Shown here: positions 32,401 through 39,394 of the stretch, one piece after another | How the letters are laid out: every line of letters starts with the position of its first letter | Numbering within the stretch: position 1 is the first letter of the stretch | Origin: a virus | DNA length: 49,191 bases | Reading direction: 5' to 3' (one strand) | Virus record (IMG/VR): IMGVR_UViG_3300025030_000156 | Location: 1 to 49,191 of that record | Translations under genes and position numbers: made by a program | The notes under the pieces: model-generated | Databases searched by the model: none | Seen by the model: the letters and a program-made list of their open reading frames with translations, nothing else | What the model was told of the DNA's origin: nothing

Positions 32401-35240
32401 TGAAGGGTGTCGTGGACGCCAAGCTCGAAGAGCACTTTGCCCAGAAGAAGAACTATGTGGACTGGGCTGCCAAAGAGAAGGAAACATTTCATCGCCTCCT
32501 GGACGCCGAGCTCAAGAAGCGCCGGGTGTACGACGCCGGCGCCATCACAGAGGAACTCAAGAACCTTTCCATGAAGTGGAAGCCCTTCGACCCAGCGGCC
32601 AACGCCTCGATGACTAAGTACCGCTTCAGCGCCAAGGAACTCTATGCCGACGCCATGAGTGTTCTCTTCAACGACCCCAAGCTCCTGATGCAGGAGGCCC
32701 CACAGTTCTACGCCGGATTTCTGGAGTTCCTGCATCGCAAGCCGGAGTTCCAGAAGATCTACTCCGAGATGCAGGAGCGCATCATGTCTGGGCGTACATG
32801 GGAATACCGGGACGCTACGCTCGATGCCATGTTCGACCGAGGGGAAGAGGCGTGGAAGAACACAGCCATCACGGACAAGGAGAAACTGTGGCCCACCCTG
32901 AAGGATGAGTTGTGGAACGTCGCCTCCGTTCTGAAGGAGAAGTTCGGGAATATGTCGAAGGAGTACGTCGGCTGGGAGGAGATGATCTATGGGATGTCCG
33001 AAGCCGAGGCCCACATGTCCATCCTGAACGCCGGCGTCTTGGAGAAAATAAAGGAGCATGGGTTCACGGAAAAAGAGATCGGCAAGGCGTTGATGATGGA
33101 TCACATCGTCCTGGAGCGTAGCCACATCGCCAACCCCGGAGGGTTCACGAAGACTGCCGCCGAGGCCCACCTGGCCGGCATGGCTGAGCGCATGGGACCC
33201 GAGCGTTGGGCCGCCTTGGTGGACGTGGTCGAAAAGTTTAGAGAAGCGCGGAAGCCCCTATTTTCCAAGATGCGAGAATCGCAGATGTTCTCGAAGGAAT
33301 TGATGGACAAGATCGAAGACAATGTAGGCTATGCTACCATGCAAATAGTGAAGTGGATGGAAGAGAAGCACGGCTCAGGCGAGACGGCCCACATCTACCG
33401 GCAGTACGGCACCTTCGAGGATGCGGCCAACCCCCTGACCGCCACCATAATGAAGGACCTGAGCATAATCCATGCGATCAACAGGAACAAGGCCAAGGTG
33501 ACGGTCCTGAAGGGGATGCGCGAGATGTTCCCGCAGGAGATCCGGCCGGCCAAGACGAGGTGGGACGGAAAGCGCAACGCCATTGTCGAAAGCCGCGACC
33601 CGAAGTGGGAAACCATGATCTTCATGCGCGACGGCAAGACGGTCGGGTTCGATGTCACCAAGCGCGTCGCGCAGACGTTCGACATGTCTCCCTGGGAACT
33701 GTCCGGGCTGACGCGGATGCTGGCTGCGATGAATAAGCCGTTCCGGGACATCTTCATCAACTACAACCCAGGATTCACGCTGTTCAATGCCCTGCGTGAC
33801 TTCAGGAGTGGGCTCAGGCAACTTCCCGGCAAGACTCCTCTCGGAGCGCCGGGCCCTGGATTCGTCCAGCTCCTACCTTATTGGGGACGGGGGTACAAGG
33901 CCGCAGCCCGTAGCCTTTGGGGCAAGAAATTCGACCCCAAGGTGCAGATGATGTTGGAGGAGCATTCGCTCATCACCAGCCTGGACTACGCTGGGATGGA
34001 CAAGGCGGACACCCAGCTCAACAGGATGCTCTCCAGATTCGGGATGAGGAAACTGTACGACAAGCCCAACCACGTCGTCGTGAAGTTCCTGAAGGCGGTC
34101 CTGCCATTCTTGGAGCGCGTCAACCAGACGGTCGAGCGGGGTGGCAAGGTGGGCGCAGACCTATACCTCCGGGACAAGTTCCCCGGGATGCCGGCCGCGG
34201 AGCGGGCCCATCGCGTCAGGCGTGTTGGGAGTCCCCCGTTCCTCGTGAAGGGCCGGGCGACGCCGTTGACCAACAACCTTTTCCTGTTCGAGAACGCCTT
34301 CAAGCGCGGCTGGGAGGCTCAGTACGAGTCCTTCCGGGAGAGCCCCGCGGCCTACGCCTACAAGGTTGCGAAGTTCGACCTGGTGCCCAAACTCGTGCAG
34401 TACGGGATCACCGCCGGGCTCCTCGGCTGGGGGCTGAAGTCCATCATGGACGGCGCCAGTGAGTACGACAAGACCAACTACACCATCATCCCGCTGGGGA
34501 TGACGGAAAACGGGAAGTCGGTGTACTTCAGGATCCCGCACGATGAGACCGGCAGGGTGCTTGGTGGAGTCTTCTGGAAGGGCATGGTCGGGATTAAGGC
34601 TCCGAACTCACTGCCATCAATCTTGGACTACACTGCCGGCCAGATGCCAATGATTGCTCCTCCTATCGGCTTGGCGTCCGATGCCATCCAGTATTTCCTG
34701 TTGGGCCAGAATCCGCAGGACCGCTTCCGGGGCACCTCGGCGGTCCCCGAGACCATTTTTGACGCCCACGACTACCGGAGCGTCGCCGCGTTTGTGAAGT
34801 ACATGTCGCAGAAGGCCGGCCTGAACGCGGTCTACAAATTCAAGGCCGATGATGCCGGCCTGGTCGAATCCAAAATAGAAAAGGTCGTCGGATTGCCGAT
34901 CGCGTCCAACCTACTCGGTAGGTTCCTGCGAGTTTCCGACAAAGGTTTGCGCGAAGAACTCCAGAAACCCCTGGATGAACTCCGCGTGGACAAGGCCCGC
35001 CAGTCGCTCGACCTCAACGATGCGCTGGGCAAGTTGATCGCAGGGAAGACGCTCGATGTCCGCGACATTCAGGTGATGCTGGAGCGCAAGGATACCGTGA
35101 ACGACCGTCTCCTGAAGATGATGCAACGACGCTACGGCGACGCCTTTATGAAGGTGTTCTCGAAGGCCAAGACCAACGAGGAGATGCTGGTGGTGATCGA
35201 AAAATATCTGGACATTATGTCTAAGCGAAGGGAGAACTGA
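29430..35240 (+). CDS. Giant multidomain internal protein with GGDEF-like and zincin domains
   Basis: 1936 residues, the largest gene here. N-terminal 1-30 has two NIFA-type repeats (NIFADALKEEE, NIFAQALAEE) and a hydrophobic stretch near 85-115. Residues about 370-525 are GGDEF-like: TDDLTGAQNGRAL at 379-391, LDIDKFKKV at 410-418 with D411, and GGDEW at 455-459. No inhibitory RxxD site is seen. A zincin follows: HEAGH at 879-883, and KELYADAM with E1070 as a possible third metal ligand. From about 1434 the NYNPGFTLFNALRDFRSG block resembles the C-terminal LPD38-type domain of large polyvalent proteins. Such proteins are packaged and injected with phage DNA to modify the host. It is the last large gene of the late operon. 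Activities are inferred. Confidence 0.85.
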   Translation: MPNIFADALKEEEKKPAASGNIFAQALAEEVPVKPEGKPPRFAAVAGKTLPMGQFDETAGSVAGDALKGMGQTTAGVFVQTGKDVLGLAEGAAATISGIPSFLGGLAATTYDVVKQTAPPFVTFGVGPESEPGEGRDIFHIDWGRAKRVKEEVNAFLGYEPMTEEGATYASLPAAPFELYAQGVSKVGGVLEEKAGIPQEATEIAGEAALLGMGAAFKGAKAAIPKGRSLIASIVEKAKRDRPPVVTRPGDVAPGVATGPLEPSPEAPKAPEAPKPKAPDVQNIEQPAKALTSETPKPTIEEGITVAPNGSTIVEVPASEGPAVPPKAPAPIPVKPKRLSPQEWDALSPGEKRAYQEAYADYAEAMERYGKEKELLAKTDDLTGAQNGRALKERIAQSEVAGEEVYYASLDIDKFKKVQQKIGNRDAGGDAVIKSIFKELKEELDPSDIFRKREGGDEWVVRGNDPAALETMLGWVRKRTQKAVIEWRDENGQVRKYTGGFDFTFAIDRDLAKADAIRDRIKDSRPAEPPTGGVGPGLGETPAATGDVPGNPPAKGATAKPKKAAVDKTAGNSISQDARSIGFTREAVMGDGRKDPRTGKRIETEIGTLAETGKRTKKGAKTFDLSWIKTRDEAGTVGMKGLDQMRGALIEKGYNLEGVSDSLLLKMLIEDDTARKQTGKGKHYRELEEERQASEAEMPQPEDRRAAERPEGAPVWTEEQRSKPAEDVVDKTAPLTLQQEGPAMPTTQQGFGQVQADMVAKDVAKKEVEAAAAAPKAEDLPMFKEKPKTPSGEADVGGYDLSGVSPEAGKAATTVLRNTAQAVELPEIVNIFKQISGKYPQVVRKLRGALGRFTHGANDIKVLAELSANPGLMERVLAHEAGHFVDTLPKDVTRGNILGHLATLSHNFKKRYWPMGEELTKADMQRISAEAKAITAKEKAGVVEEAIPGVTPDDIRAIWNDNAARAKYPDLYNYIANLSGHKKASILKEAMKGVVDAKLEEHFAQKKNYVDWAAKEKETFHRLLDAELKKRRVYDAGAITEELKNLSMKWKPFDPAANASMTKYRFSAKELYADAMSVLFNDPKLLMQEAPQFYAGFLEFLHRKPEFQKIYSEMQERIMSGRTWEYRDATLDAMFDRGEEAWKNTAITDKEKLWPTLKDELWNVASVLKEKFGNMSKEYVGWEEMIYGMSEAEAHMSILNAGVLEKIKEHGFTEKEIGKALMMDHIVLERSHIANPGGFTKTAAEAHLAGMAERMGPERWAALVDVVEKFREARKPLFSKMRESQMFSKELMDKIEDNVGYATMQIVKWMEEKHGSGETAHIYRQYGTFEDAANPLTATIMKDLSIIHAINRNKAKVTVLKGMREMFPQEIRPAKTRWDGKRNAIVESRDPKWETMIFMRDGKTVGFDVTKRVAQTFDMSPWELSGLTRMLAAMNKPFRDIFINYNPGFTLFNALRDFRSGLRQLPGKTPLGAPGPGFVQLLPYWGRGYKAAARSLWGKKFDPKVQMMLEEHSLITSLDYAGMDKADTQLNRMLSRFGMRKLYDKPNHVVVKFLKAVLPFLERVNQTVERGGKVGADLYLRDKFPGMPAAERAHRVRRVGSPPFLVKGRATPLTNNLFLFENAFKRGWEAQYESFRESPAAYAYKVAKFDLVPKLVQYGITAGLLGWGLKSIMDGASEYDKTNYTIIPLGMTENGKSVYFRIPHDETGRVLGGVFWKGMVGIKAPNSLPSILDYTAGQMPMIAPPIGLASDAIQYFLLGQNPQDRFRGTSAVPETIFDAHDYRSVAAFVKYMSQKAGLNAVYKFKADDAGLVESKIEKVVGLPIASNLLGRFLRVSDKGLREELQKPLDELRVDKARQSLDLNDALGKLIAGKTLDVRDIQVMLERKDTVNDRLLKMMQRRYGDAFMKVFSKAKTNEEMLVVIEKYLDIMSKRREN

Positions 35241-35489
35241 ATGGGGCTGATGTACCAGATCTTCGACTGGATAATGCGCCTCCTGACCCTCGGGGTGGCG
35301 GTGTACGCGCTTCGGACGGCGCGACGGGACAAGGGGGCCGAGCACCATATGAAGGCCATGGCGGCCTTAGCGGACGACAAGATCAAGGATCATCGGTTGA
35401 TGGAGGATCCCCATTCACAGTACATGCAGAAGGACGACTGCCAGGAGTACCACGGTGCGGCGCCCTTCCCACATCCCAAGGGACAATAA
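35241..35489 (+). CDS. Small membrane-anchored protein
   Basis: 82 residues. N-terminal transmembrane segment (IFDWIMRLLTLGVAVYALRTARR) with positive residues after it, then a soluble acidic tail with a His-rich end. The start codon immediately follows the stop of the giant gene. It could be an inner spanin-like or virion membrane protein; no further evidence. Confidence 0.65.
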   Translation: MGLMYQIFDWIMRLLTLGVAVYALRTARRDKGAEHHMKAMAALADDKIKDHRLMEDPHSQYMQKDDCQEYHGAAPFPHPKGQ

Positions 35490-35516
35490 AAAGGCCCGGG
35501 CATCTTCACCCGGGCC
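35488..35516 (-). terminator. Terminator at the junction of converging operons
   Basis: On the minus strand the stem GGCCCGGG/CCCGGGCC (8 pairs, 8-nt loop) is followed by TTTTT. It lies between the last + gene (ends 35489) and the last - gene (ends 35544). On + the stem is preceded rather than followed by the T-rich side, so it mainly terminates the leftward operon. Confidence 0.85.
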
Positions 35517-35543
35517 GCGTACCCCACCGAAGGTTCCTTTTTT

Positions 35544-36110
35544 CTATACCACTTGGTCGGGATCTTCTGGATTGCCTTCGAAGGTGTCGCATTCCCTGCC
35601 CTCTTCTGGACGCCGGCCTCTGTCTATATCCGCTGAAGGTTTCTGAACCCAAAACGGGAGAGGGCAATAGCACTCGCCGATGATGCCTCCGCTTATGTGA
35701 TCCCCTGGTGGATCTTGCAGGTAGTGTTTGCAGGTGCCGCATTCCTTTCTGAACATAATCATATGATCGGCATCGGCTCGGCCGGTGGGTATGTCGAGTC
35801 CAAGGACTTTTGCAGTTTCCTTCGCCACCCAGACAGCTTGGGGATTGTGCGAGTCCAAGCTCGGCGTCCACAATGTCAGTGGGCGCCCTTCAAACAGATG
35901 CACGCTTTCACAAGTGTCCGAGACATGCTTGGTGCCGAATGTTCTGGATTCTGCGATCTTCCGACCCTTCATCTTGCGATAGTTGTCCTTTAAGGAGCAG
36001 ATCGCAAGGCCAGCATATGCCTTATCGGTATCGTAGGCGATAGTGCATCCCCCCTTGGCCTGGACCACGCCGGCCGCGTCCTTGTGCCTGATGTGGTAGT
36101 AGCGGATCAT
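35544..36110 (-). CDS. Hypothetical protein with C-terminal Cys cluster
   Basis: 188 residues from ATG 36110, which overlaps the previous stop (ATGA); an in-frame ATG at 36242 lies inside the neighbour. Contains CGTCKHYLQDPP and ECYCPLPF, two Cys pairs about 24 residues apart that may bind zinc. No family recognised. It is the last gene of the leftward operon that also encodes the endolysin. Confidence 0.65.
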   Translation of the reverse strand: MIRYYHIRHKDAAGVVQAKGGCTIAYDTDKAYAGLAICSLKDNYRKMKGRKIAESRTFGTKHVSDTCESVHLFEGRPLTLWTPSLDSHNPQAVWVAKETAKVLGLDIPTGRADADHMIMFRKECGTCKHYLQDPPGDHISGGIIGECYCPLPFWVQKPSADIDRGRRPEEGRECDTFEGNPEDPDQVV

Positions 36111-36526
36111 GGCTTCTTCTCCTTGGGTTTTGTGGCCTCTGCCTGGACGGCAAGGTCTGTTGGGATTGTCGGCGGGGGCATTTTCTTGAACATATGGCGC
36201 AATGAGTTGCTTCCATGCCTGGAATAAAAACAACAATGCCATTTCTTATTCTTAAAGTACGGCTTGCGGGTGACGGTGCGGAAGGAGAGGTCGAATCTAT
36301 GGCCATGAATCATGGATGAATGGCTCACACTTACACCATCCCCAGGCCAATCGGCGGCCTTCTGCCAAGAAAGTATTACTAAAACACCCGAGACACCGAC
36401 ATATGAAGCCATGAGGATTGAGCCGGGTTGGCCAAAAATGTACATCTTGTTCAATAATCCAAATAAGTACACAATCAAGCCCCACAGGAAGCACCCCCAG
36501 AAGCATACATGCAAATTGTGGATCAT
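36107..36526 (-). CDS. Two-helix membrane protein, possible holin or lysis accessory
   Basis: 139 residues from ATG 36526; an ATG at 36532 is too close to AAAGGAG. Two hydrophobic segments are at about 4-25 and 38-58 (WGCFLWGLIVYLFGLL, MASYVGVSGVLVILSW). The region 60-139 is soluble. Two short stretches duplicate DNA from the genes at 37377-37921: DLSFRTVTRKP in the same frame, and a 52-nt piece read here as WHCCFYSRHGSNSLRHMF but read as a zinc ribbon in the other gene. A two-helix protein near the endolysin could be a class II holin; this is a guess. It overlaps the next gene by ATGA. Confidence 0.6.
   Translation of the reverse strand: MIHNLHVCFWGCFLWGLIVYLFGLLNKMYIFGQPGSILMASYVGVSGVLVILSWQKAADWPGDGVSVSHSSMIHGHRFDLSFRTVTRKPYFKNKKWHCCFYSRHGSNSLRHMFKKMPPPTIPTDLAVQAEATKPKEKKP
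36191..36242 (-). repeat. 52-nt repeat shared with 37788-37839
   Basis: 51 of 52 positions identical to 37788-37839. Here it is translated in a different frame from the copy in the zinc-ribbon gene. Confidence 0.85.
36259..36292 (-). repeat. 34-nt repeat shared with 37427-37460
   Basis: 32 of 34 positions identical to 37427-37460. In both copies it encodes DLSFRTVTRKP in the same frame. The order of the two repeats is reversed between the loci. Confidence 0.85.
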
Positions 36527-36543
36527 GGTCATTTCTCCTTTCT

Positions 36544-36786
36544 TTATTTCTTTTTGGATGCCCGTATTTTATCGAATGTGCTATCCATAAATTCCCGGTA
36601 GATGGAAAGGATGTTGTAGTCATTTACTTCCCTGCCTGCCAGGAGTGCGTCACGCAGGAGAATGGCAAACTGTTGGGTGTTCGGGAAATCCATGTTTACG
36701 AGACACCTTTGGCAGATGCCATGGCCACAGATTGAGGCATTGGATTCGCCGGGATATTCCTTGTCGCAACCGTAACAATATCCCAT
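36544..36786 (-). CDS. RING- or zinc-ribbon-like protein
   Basis: 80 residues from the ATG at 36786. N-terminus MGYCYGCDKEYPG then SICGHGICQRC gives four Cys/His pairs in a RING- or ribbon-like order (CxxC, CxHGxCxxC). C-terminal helix-rich tail. An earlier ATG at 36975 lies inside the neighbouring gene. Function unknown. Confidence 0.75.
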   Translation of the reverse strand: MGYCYGCDKEYPGESNASICGHGICQRCLVNMDFPNTQQFAILLRDALLAGREVNDYNILSIYREFMDSTFDKIRASKKK

Positions 36787-36787
36787 T

Positions 36788-37003
36788 TCATCTCTCCTTG
36801 CTTGCCCCGCAACCGGGGCAGAATTGTTTGTCGTGGGCCGTCTTGCAGTACGAGCAGATGCACTGTAGCTTTGTCCCGAGGAATAGTAGCTGGCGTGCAC
36901 CTGTTTGAGAACAAAAACTTGAGAAATCGCCACGACTTCGTTGCAACTCGAAAGCGGACTGTTGCGCCATGTCATCCTGGAGTTTCCCTTCCCAGGAGAT
37001 CAC
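36788..37003 (-). CDS. Small protein with C-terminal zinc ribbon
   Basis: 71 residues from GTG 37003, which overlaps the endolysin stop (GTGA) and follows AAGGAGGACGAC. The C-terminus has CICSYCKTAHDKQFCPGCG, two Cys pairs of a zinc ribbon. Function unknown; coupled to the endolysin gene. Confidence 0.72.
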   Translation of the reverse strand: MISWEGKLQDDMAQQSAFELQRSRGDFSSFCSQTGARQLLFLGTKLQCICSYCKTAHDKQFCPGCGASKER

Positions 37004-37380
37004 GTCGTCCTCCTTCCCCGTGTCTCCGGGTTCACGGAGTCGCAGGAGAAGTGCACGAAGTCCGCGAAGCTCCAGTTGCCCCCCCAAGTGCAGGCGGGGT
37101 CGAGCGACTGCCAGTAGTCCCCGAGCGCCTGGTAGTCCGCCTTGGTGGCTTTGATGACGCCGTCGTCCTGGACATCGGACAGCAGGTAGAGGTCCATGGC
37201 GAGGCCCAGGCAGTGCTTGGACTTCAGAGTCTTGGACTTCCCGGTGCGGGATAGCATCTGCTGATGCTCCGGGGTGCGGTAGAGTTCGGCGATGAATACC
37301 TGCTTGCCGATACTCTCCGCGTGCAGGATGAGTCGTGCCAGGTTGCCGGCGAAGATGGCTTGGTTCTCCCTGAGGGTCAC
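37000..37380 (-). CDS. Endolysin, peptidase M15 (L-alanyl-D-glutamate peptidase type)
   Basis: 126 residues. Zinc peptidase that cuts peptidoglycan stem peptides and lyses the host. Motif order is that of M15C phage endolysins: FIAELYRTPEHQQML, then SKHCLGLAMDLYLL with zinc ligands H and D in SxHxxGxAxD, then W..DFVHFSCD with the final HF histidine. There is no signal peptide or TM segment, so export would need a holin. It is coupled to upstream and downstream genes by ATGA and GTGA overlaps. Length fits a single-domain enzyme without a wall-binding part. Confidence 0.9.
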   Translation of the reverse strand: MTLRENQAIFAGNLARLILHAESIGKQVFIAELYRTPEHQQMLSRTGKSKTLKSKHCLGLAMDLYLLSDVQDDGVIKATKADYQALGDYWQSLDPACTWGGNWSFADFVHFSCDSVNPETRGRRTT

Positions 37381-37730
37381 GGCTGCACCTCCTCCTTCAT
37401 CTCCTGCTGGGCGATCTTCTTCAGGGACGGCTTGCGGGTGACCGTGCGGAAGGAGAGATCCAAGGCCACGGCAGGAAAAACGGCGTCAGTTACGTAACTG
37501 AACACGCTCGTGGGGAGTTGGGCGGTAGAACTGAAGGAACCCAAGAATCCAAGAATCTTCTCCGCCGTCTTCCACGCGTAGTAATTGGATGTGAATTTTT
37601 TGAAGGCACCGAGGCGGCCTTGGGAGCGTTGGATTTCTAAATAAACTCTTTGGAACACCACGTGTGCCGCTTGGTTCTCGATGCGGTTCACGGTGCGTCG
37701 GAAGCAGAATCTCAACAGTTTTTCAGTCAT
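37377..37730 (-). CDS. Hypothetical protein upstream of endolysin
   Basis: 117 residues from ATG 37730 after AAAGGAGACCCC; an in-frame ATG at 37874 lies within the neighbour. N-terminal basic helical part (MTEKLLRFCFRRTVNRIEN), a weakly hydrophobic middle (LGFLGSFSSTAQ, VTDAVFPAVA), and a C-terminal DLSFRTVTRKPS block shared with the membrane protein at 36107. A lysis-associated role is suggested only by its neighbour. Confidence 0.6.
   Translation of the reverse strand: MTEKLLRFCFRRTVNRIENQAAHVVFQRVYLEIQRSQGRLGAFKKFTSNYYAWKTAEKILGFLGSFSSTAQLPTSVFSYVTDAVFPAVALDLSFRTVTRKPSLKKIAQQEMKEEVQP
37427..37460 (-). repeat. 34-nt repeat copy
   Basis: Partner of 36259-36292 (32 of 34 identical) encoding DLSFRTVTRKP. 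Confidence 0.85.
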
Positions 37731-37921
37731 GGGGTCTCCTTTTTGGGAATAATTATTGGAATATTCATGCGCAACCATTCGGCAAAACATTTGGCGCAAT
37801 GAGTTGCTTCCATGCCTGGAATAAAAACAACAATGCCATCTAGTCCCGGTGTTTCCCACCCGCATTTGGGGCAATAGTGTGTATTTTTAGATGGGGTTAA
37901 ACGTGGATCATCGCCGAGCAT
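37727..37921 (-). CDS. Zinc-ribbon protein
   Basis: 64 residues with YCPKCGWETPG then THCAKCFAEW, a two-knuckle zinc ribbon, after AAAGGAGGATACACT. Function unknown; overlaps the next gene by ATGA. Its middle is the source frame of the 52-nt repeat also found in the membrane gene at 36107. Confidence 0.75.
   Translation of the reverse strand: MLGDDPRLTPSKNTHYCPKCGWETPGLDGIVVFIPGMEATHCAKCFAEWLRMNIPIIIPKKETP
37788..37839 (-). repeat. 52-nt repeat copy
   Basis: Partner of 36191-36242 (51 of 52 identical), here in the zinc-ribbon frame (IVVFIPGMEATHCA). Confidence 0.85.
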
Positions 37922-38121
37922 AGTGTATCCTCCTTTCTGATAGCTTTCCTGAAAATTTTACATCTGCATAGATAGATCAATGTCCCAGCCATCATGCATT
38001 TGATTACCGCGGGGTGCTTCGGCCTATCATACATGTAAACCCAGTGATCCATCTCAATCTCTCTCAACACCTCAAATACGTTGAGCGCCTTCCCCTTGCG
38101 GAACATTCTTTTTCTCATCAT
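37897..38121 (-). CDS. Hypothetical basic protein
   Basis: 74 residues, lysine/arginine/Cys rich (MMRKRMFRKGKALNVFEVLRE and a CRCKIFRKAIRK stretch), with a weakly hydrophobic centre. Two adjacent ATG codons are possible starts (38121 and 38118). It is unusually basic for the operon. No family recognised. Confidence 0.55.
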   Translation of the reverse strand: MMRKRMFRKGKALNVFEVLREIEMDHWVYMYDRPKHPAVIKCMMAGTLIYLCRCKIFRKAIRKEDTLCSAMIHV

Positions 38122-38128
38122 GGTTTCC

Positions 38129-39394
38129 TCACAGTGGCGGCCAGCCGATCAGGTCCATGATGGGCTTGAGCCGGTCGGCGGGTTGGATGATGCCGGAACG
38201 GTTCTCATAGAGCCAGCGGGTGGTCAGCAGGCGGTTGTGGATACGCTCAAAAATGAGTTGGCCCTTGCGCTTCATCTTGCAGAAGCGCTTCATCAGTTCC
38301 CTGGAGTCCTGGACATCCTTCATGGCCATCATGAGGTAGAGATAGACATCATCGGGTGCCCCCCTGACGGCCAGGCGGAAGATCTCCTTGACGATGGCCG
38401 GGGTGACGGCTGGCTCCTCGCGCAGGATTGCCATGGCGGCCGCCAGGGTGCGGTACTGCTCGAACGCACGGCGCCAGAACTCCCGGCGCCCGCGGACCAT
38501 GTTGAGGCTGTAGGCCAGTTGGGCGCAGGTCTCGATCTCGGGGACGTAGGGGTTGGGGACCTCCTGGACGCTCGCCGGAGGGGTGATGGCGAGCATGTGC
38601 GCCGGCAAGTGGCTGATGGTGGCGAAGGTGGCCTCTGGCTGGTCCTGGGACTCCATGCGGTACCACAGGAACCGCTCCCCGAGGTCCTGGTACGACTTCC
38701 TGAAGCTGTGGCAGACCTGGGTCCCGGCCATGATCCAGCCGATTCGGCCCCGCCACCGGATGGCCGACCGGCCCTTGGCGATCACAATGTCTCCATCATA
38801 CACCTCCCTGAGTGTTTGCATGTTTTTCCTGAATGTCTGGATCCCATTGGCCAACAGTGCGCCGAAGTCGCGGACGATGATGGTGCCTCCGGTGCGCACT
38901 TGGTCCACTAAGCTGCTCTTTGTGCGGCTCACGATGTGCGAAGTGCGGAACTGGCCCTGGTAGCTGATGACGCGGTGCTCTTCCAGCGGTTGGAAAAGGT
39001 TGAGAGTGCTGGTCTTGCCGCAACCAGAGGCGCCGGTGATGATGAGCCAGACATGGCCGTCTTTCATCATGTTGCCGTAGATGGTTGCGGACAGCAATTC
39101 AGTTGCTTGTGGGTCTGGAGTGCCGGCGGTAAGCCTCGCCATGATGCCGTTGTCTCCGAGGGCGGTCCAAACGTCCTCCTCTCGGTAGCGGACATCCGTG
39201 TAGTGGATGATGCGTGTTTCATGTGAAACATCCGGGACTGGCACGTTGTCCGGCCAAGGGCGCTTGGTCTGCCGCTCCCACAGGTCCCAGCAGTAGTAGA
39301 GGGACTGCCCCTTTTGCAGGATACGGCTCGGCGGGAGCCTGTAGGCCCGGTGGGAGGGGAGCTTGTAGCAGACGGTGGCCAGGTAGTGGCTCAC
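38129..39394 (-). CDS. P-loop ATPase, putative helicase or DNA-metabolism protein
   Basis: 421 residues. A P-loop domain has Walker A GASGCGKTS at about 119-127, a Walker B-like TIIVRDFGALL near 172, and an Arg-rich sensor-like WRGRIGWIMAGTQ near 215-227. The C-terminal 150 residues are helical with a winged-helix feel. Its neighbours (RecT-like, RecB-like) point to recombination or replication; it may be a AAA-type helicase or loader. It overlaps the RecT-like gene by ATGA. Confidence 0.68.
   Translation of the reverse strand: MSHYLATVCYKLPSHRAYRLPPSRILQKGQSLYYCWDLWERQTKRPWPDNVPVPDVSHETRIIHYTDVRYREEDVWTALGDNGIMARLTAGTPDPQATELLSATIYGNMMKDGHVWLIITGASGCGKTSTLNLFQPLEEHRVISYQGQFRTSHIVSRTKSSLVDQVRTGGTIIVRDFGALLANGIQTFRKNMQTLREVYDGDIVIAKGRSAIRWRGRIGWIMAGTQVCHSFRKSYQDLGERFLWYRMESQDQPEATFATISHLPAHMLAITPPASVQEVPNPYVPEIETCAQLAYSLNMVRGRREFWRRAFEQYRTLAAAMAILREEPAVTPAIVKEIFRLAVRGAPDDVYLYLMMAMKDVQDSRELMKRFCKMKRKGQLIFERIHNRLLTTRWLYENRSGIIQPADRLKPIMDLIGWPPL

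Noticed and set aside
29328-33170. Long minus-strand frames (526 and 553 residues) antisense to the giant gene
   Set aside because: They are explained by GC-rich codon bias of the plus gene, lack ribosome-binding sites, and have no domain-like content.
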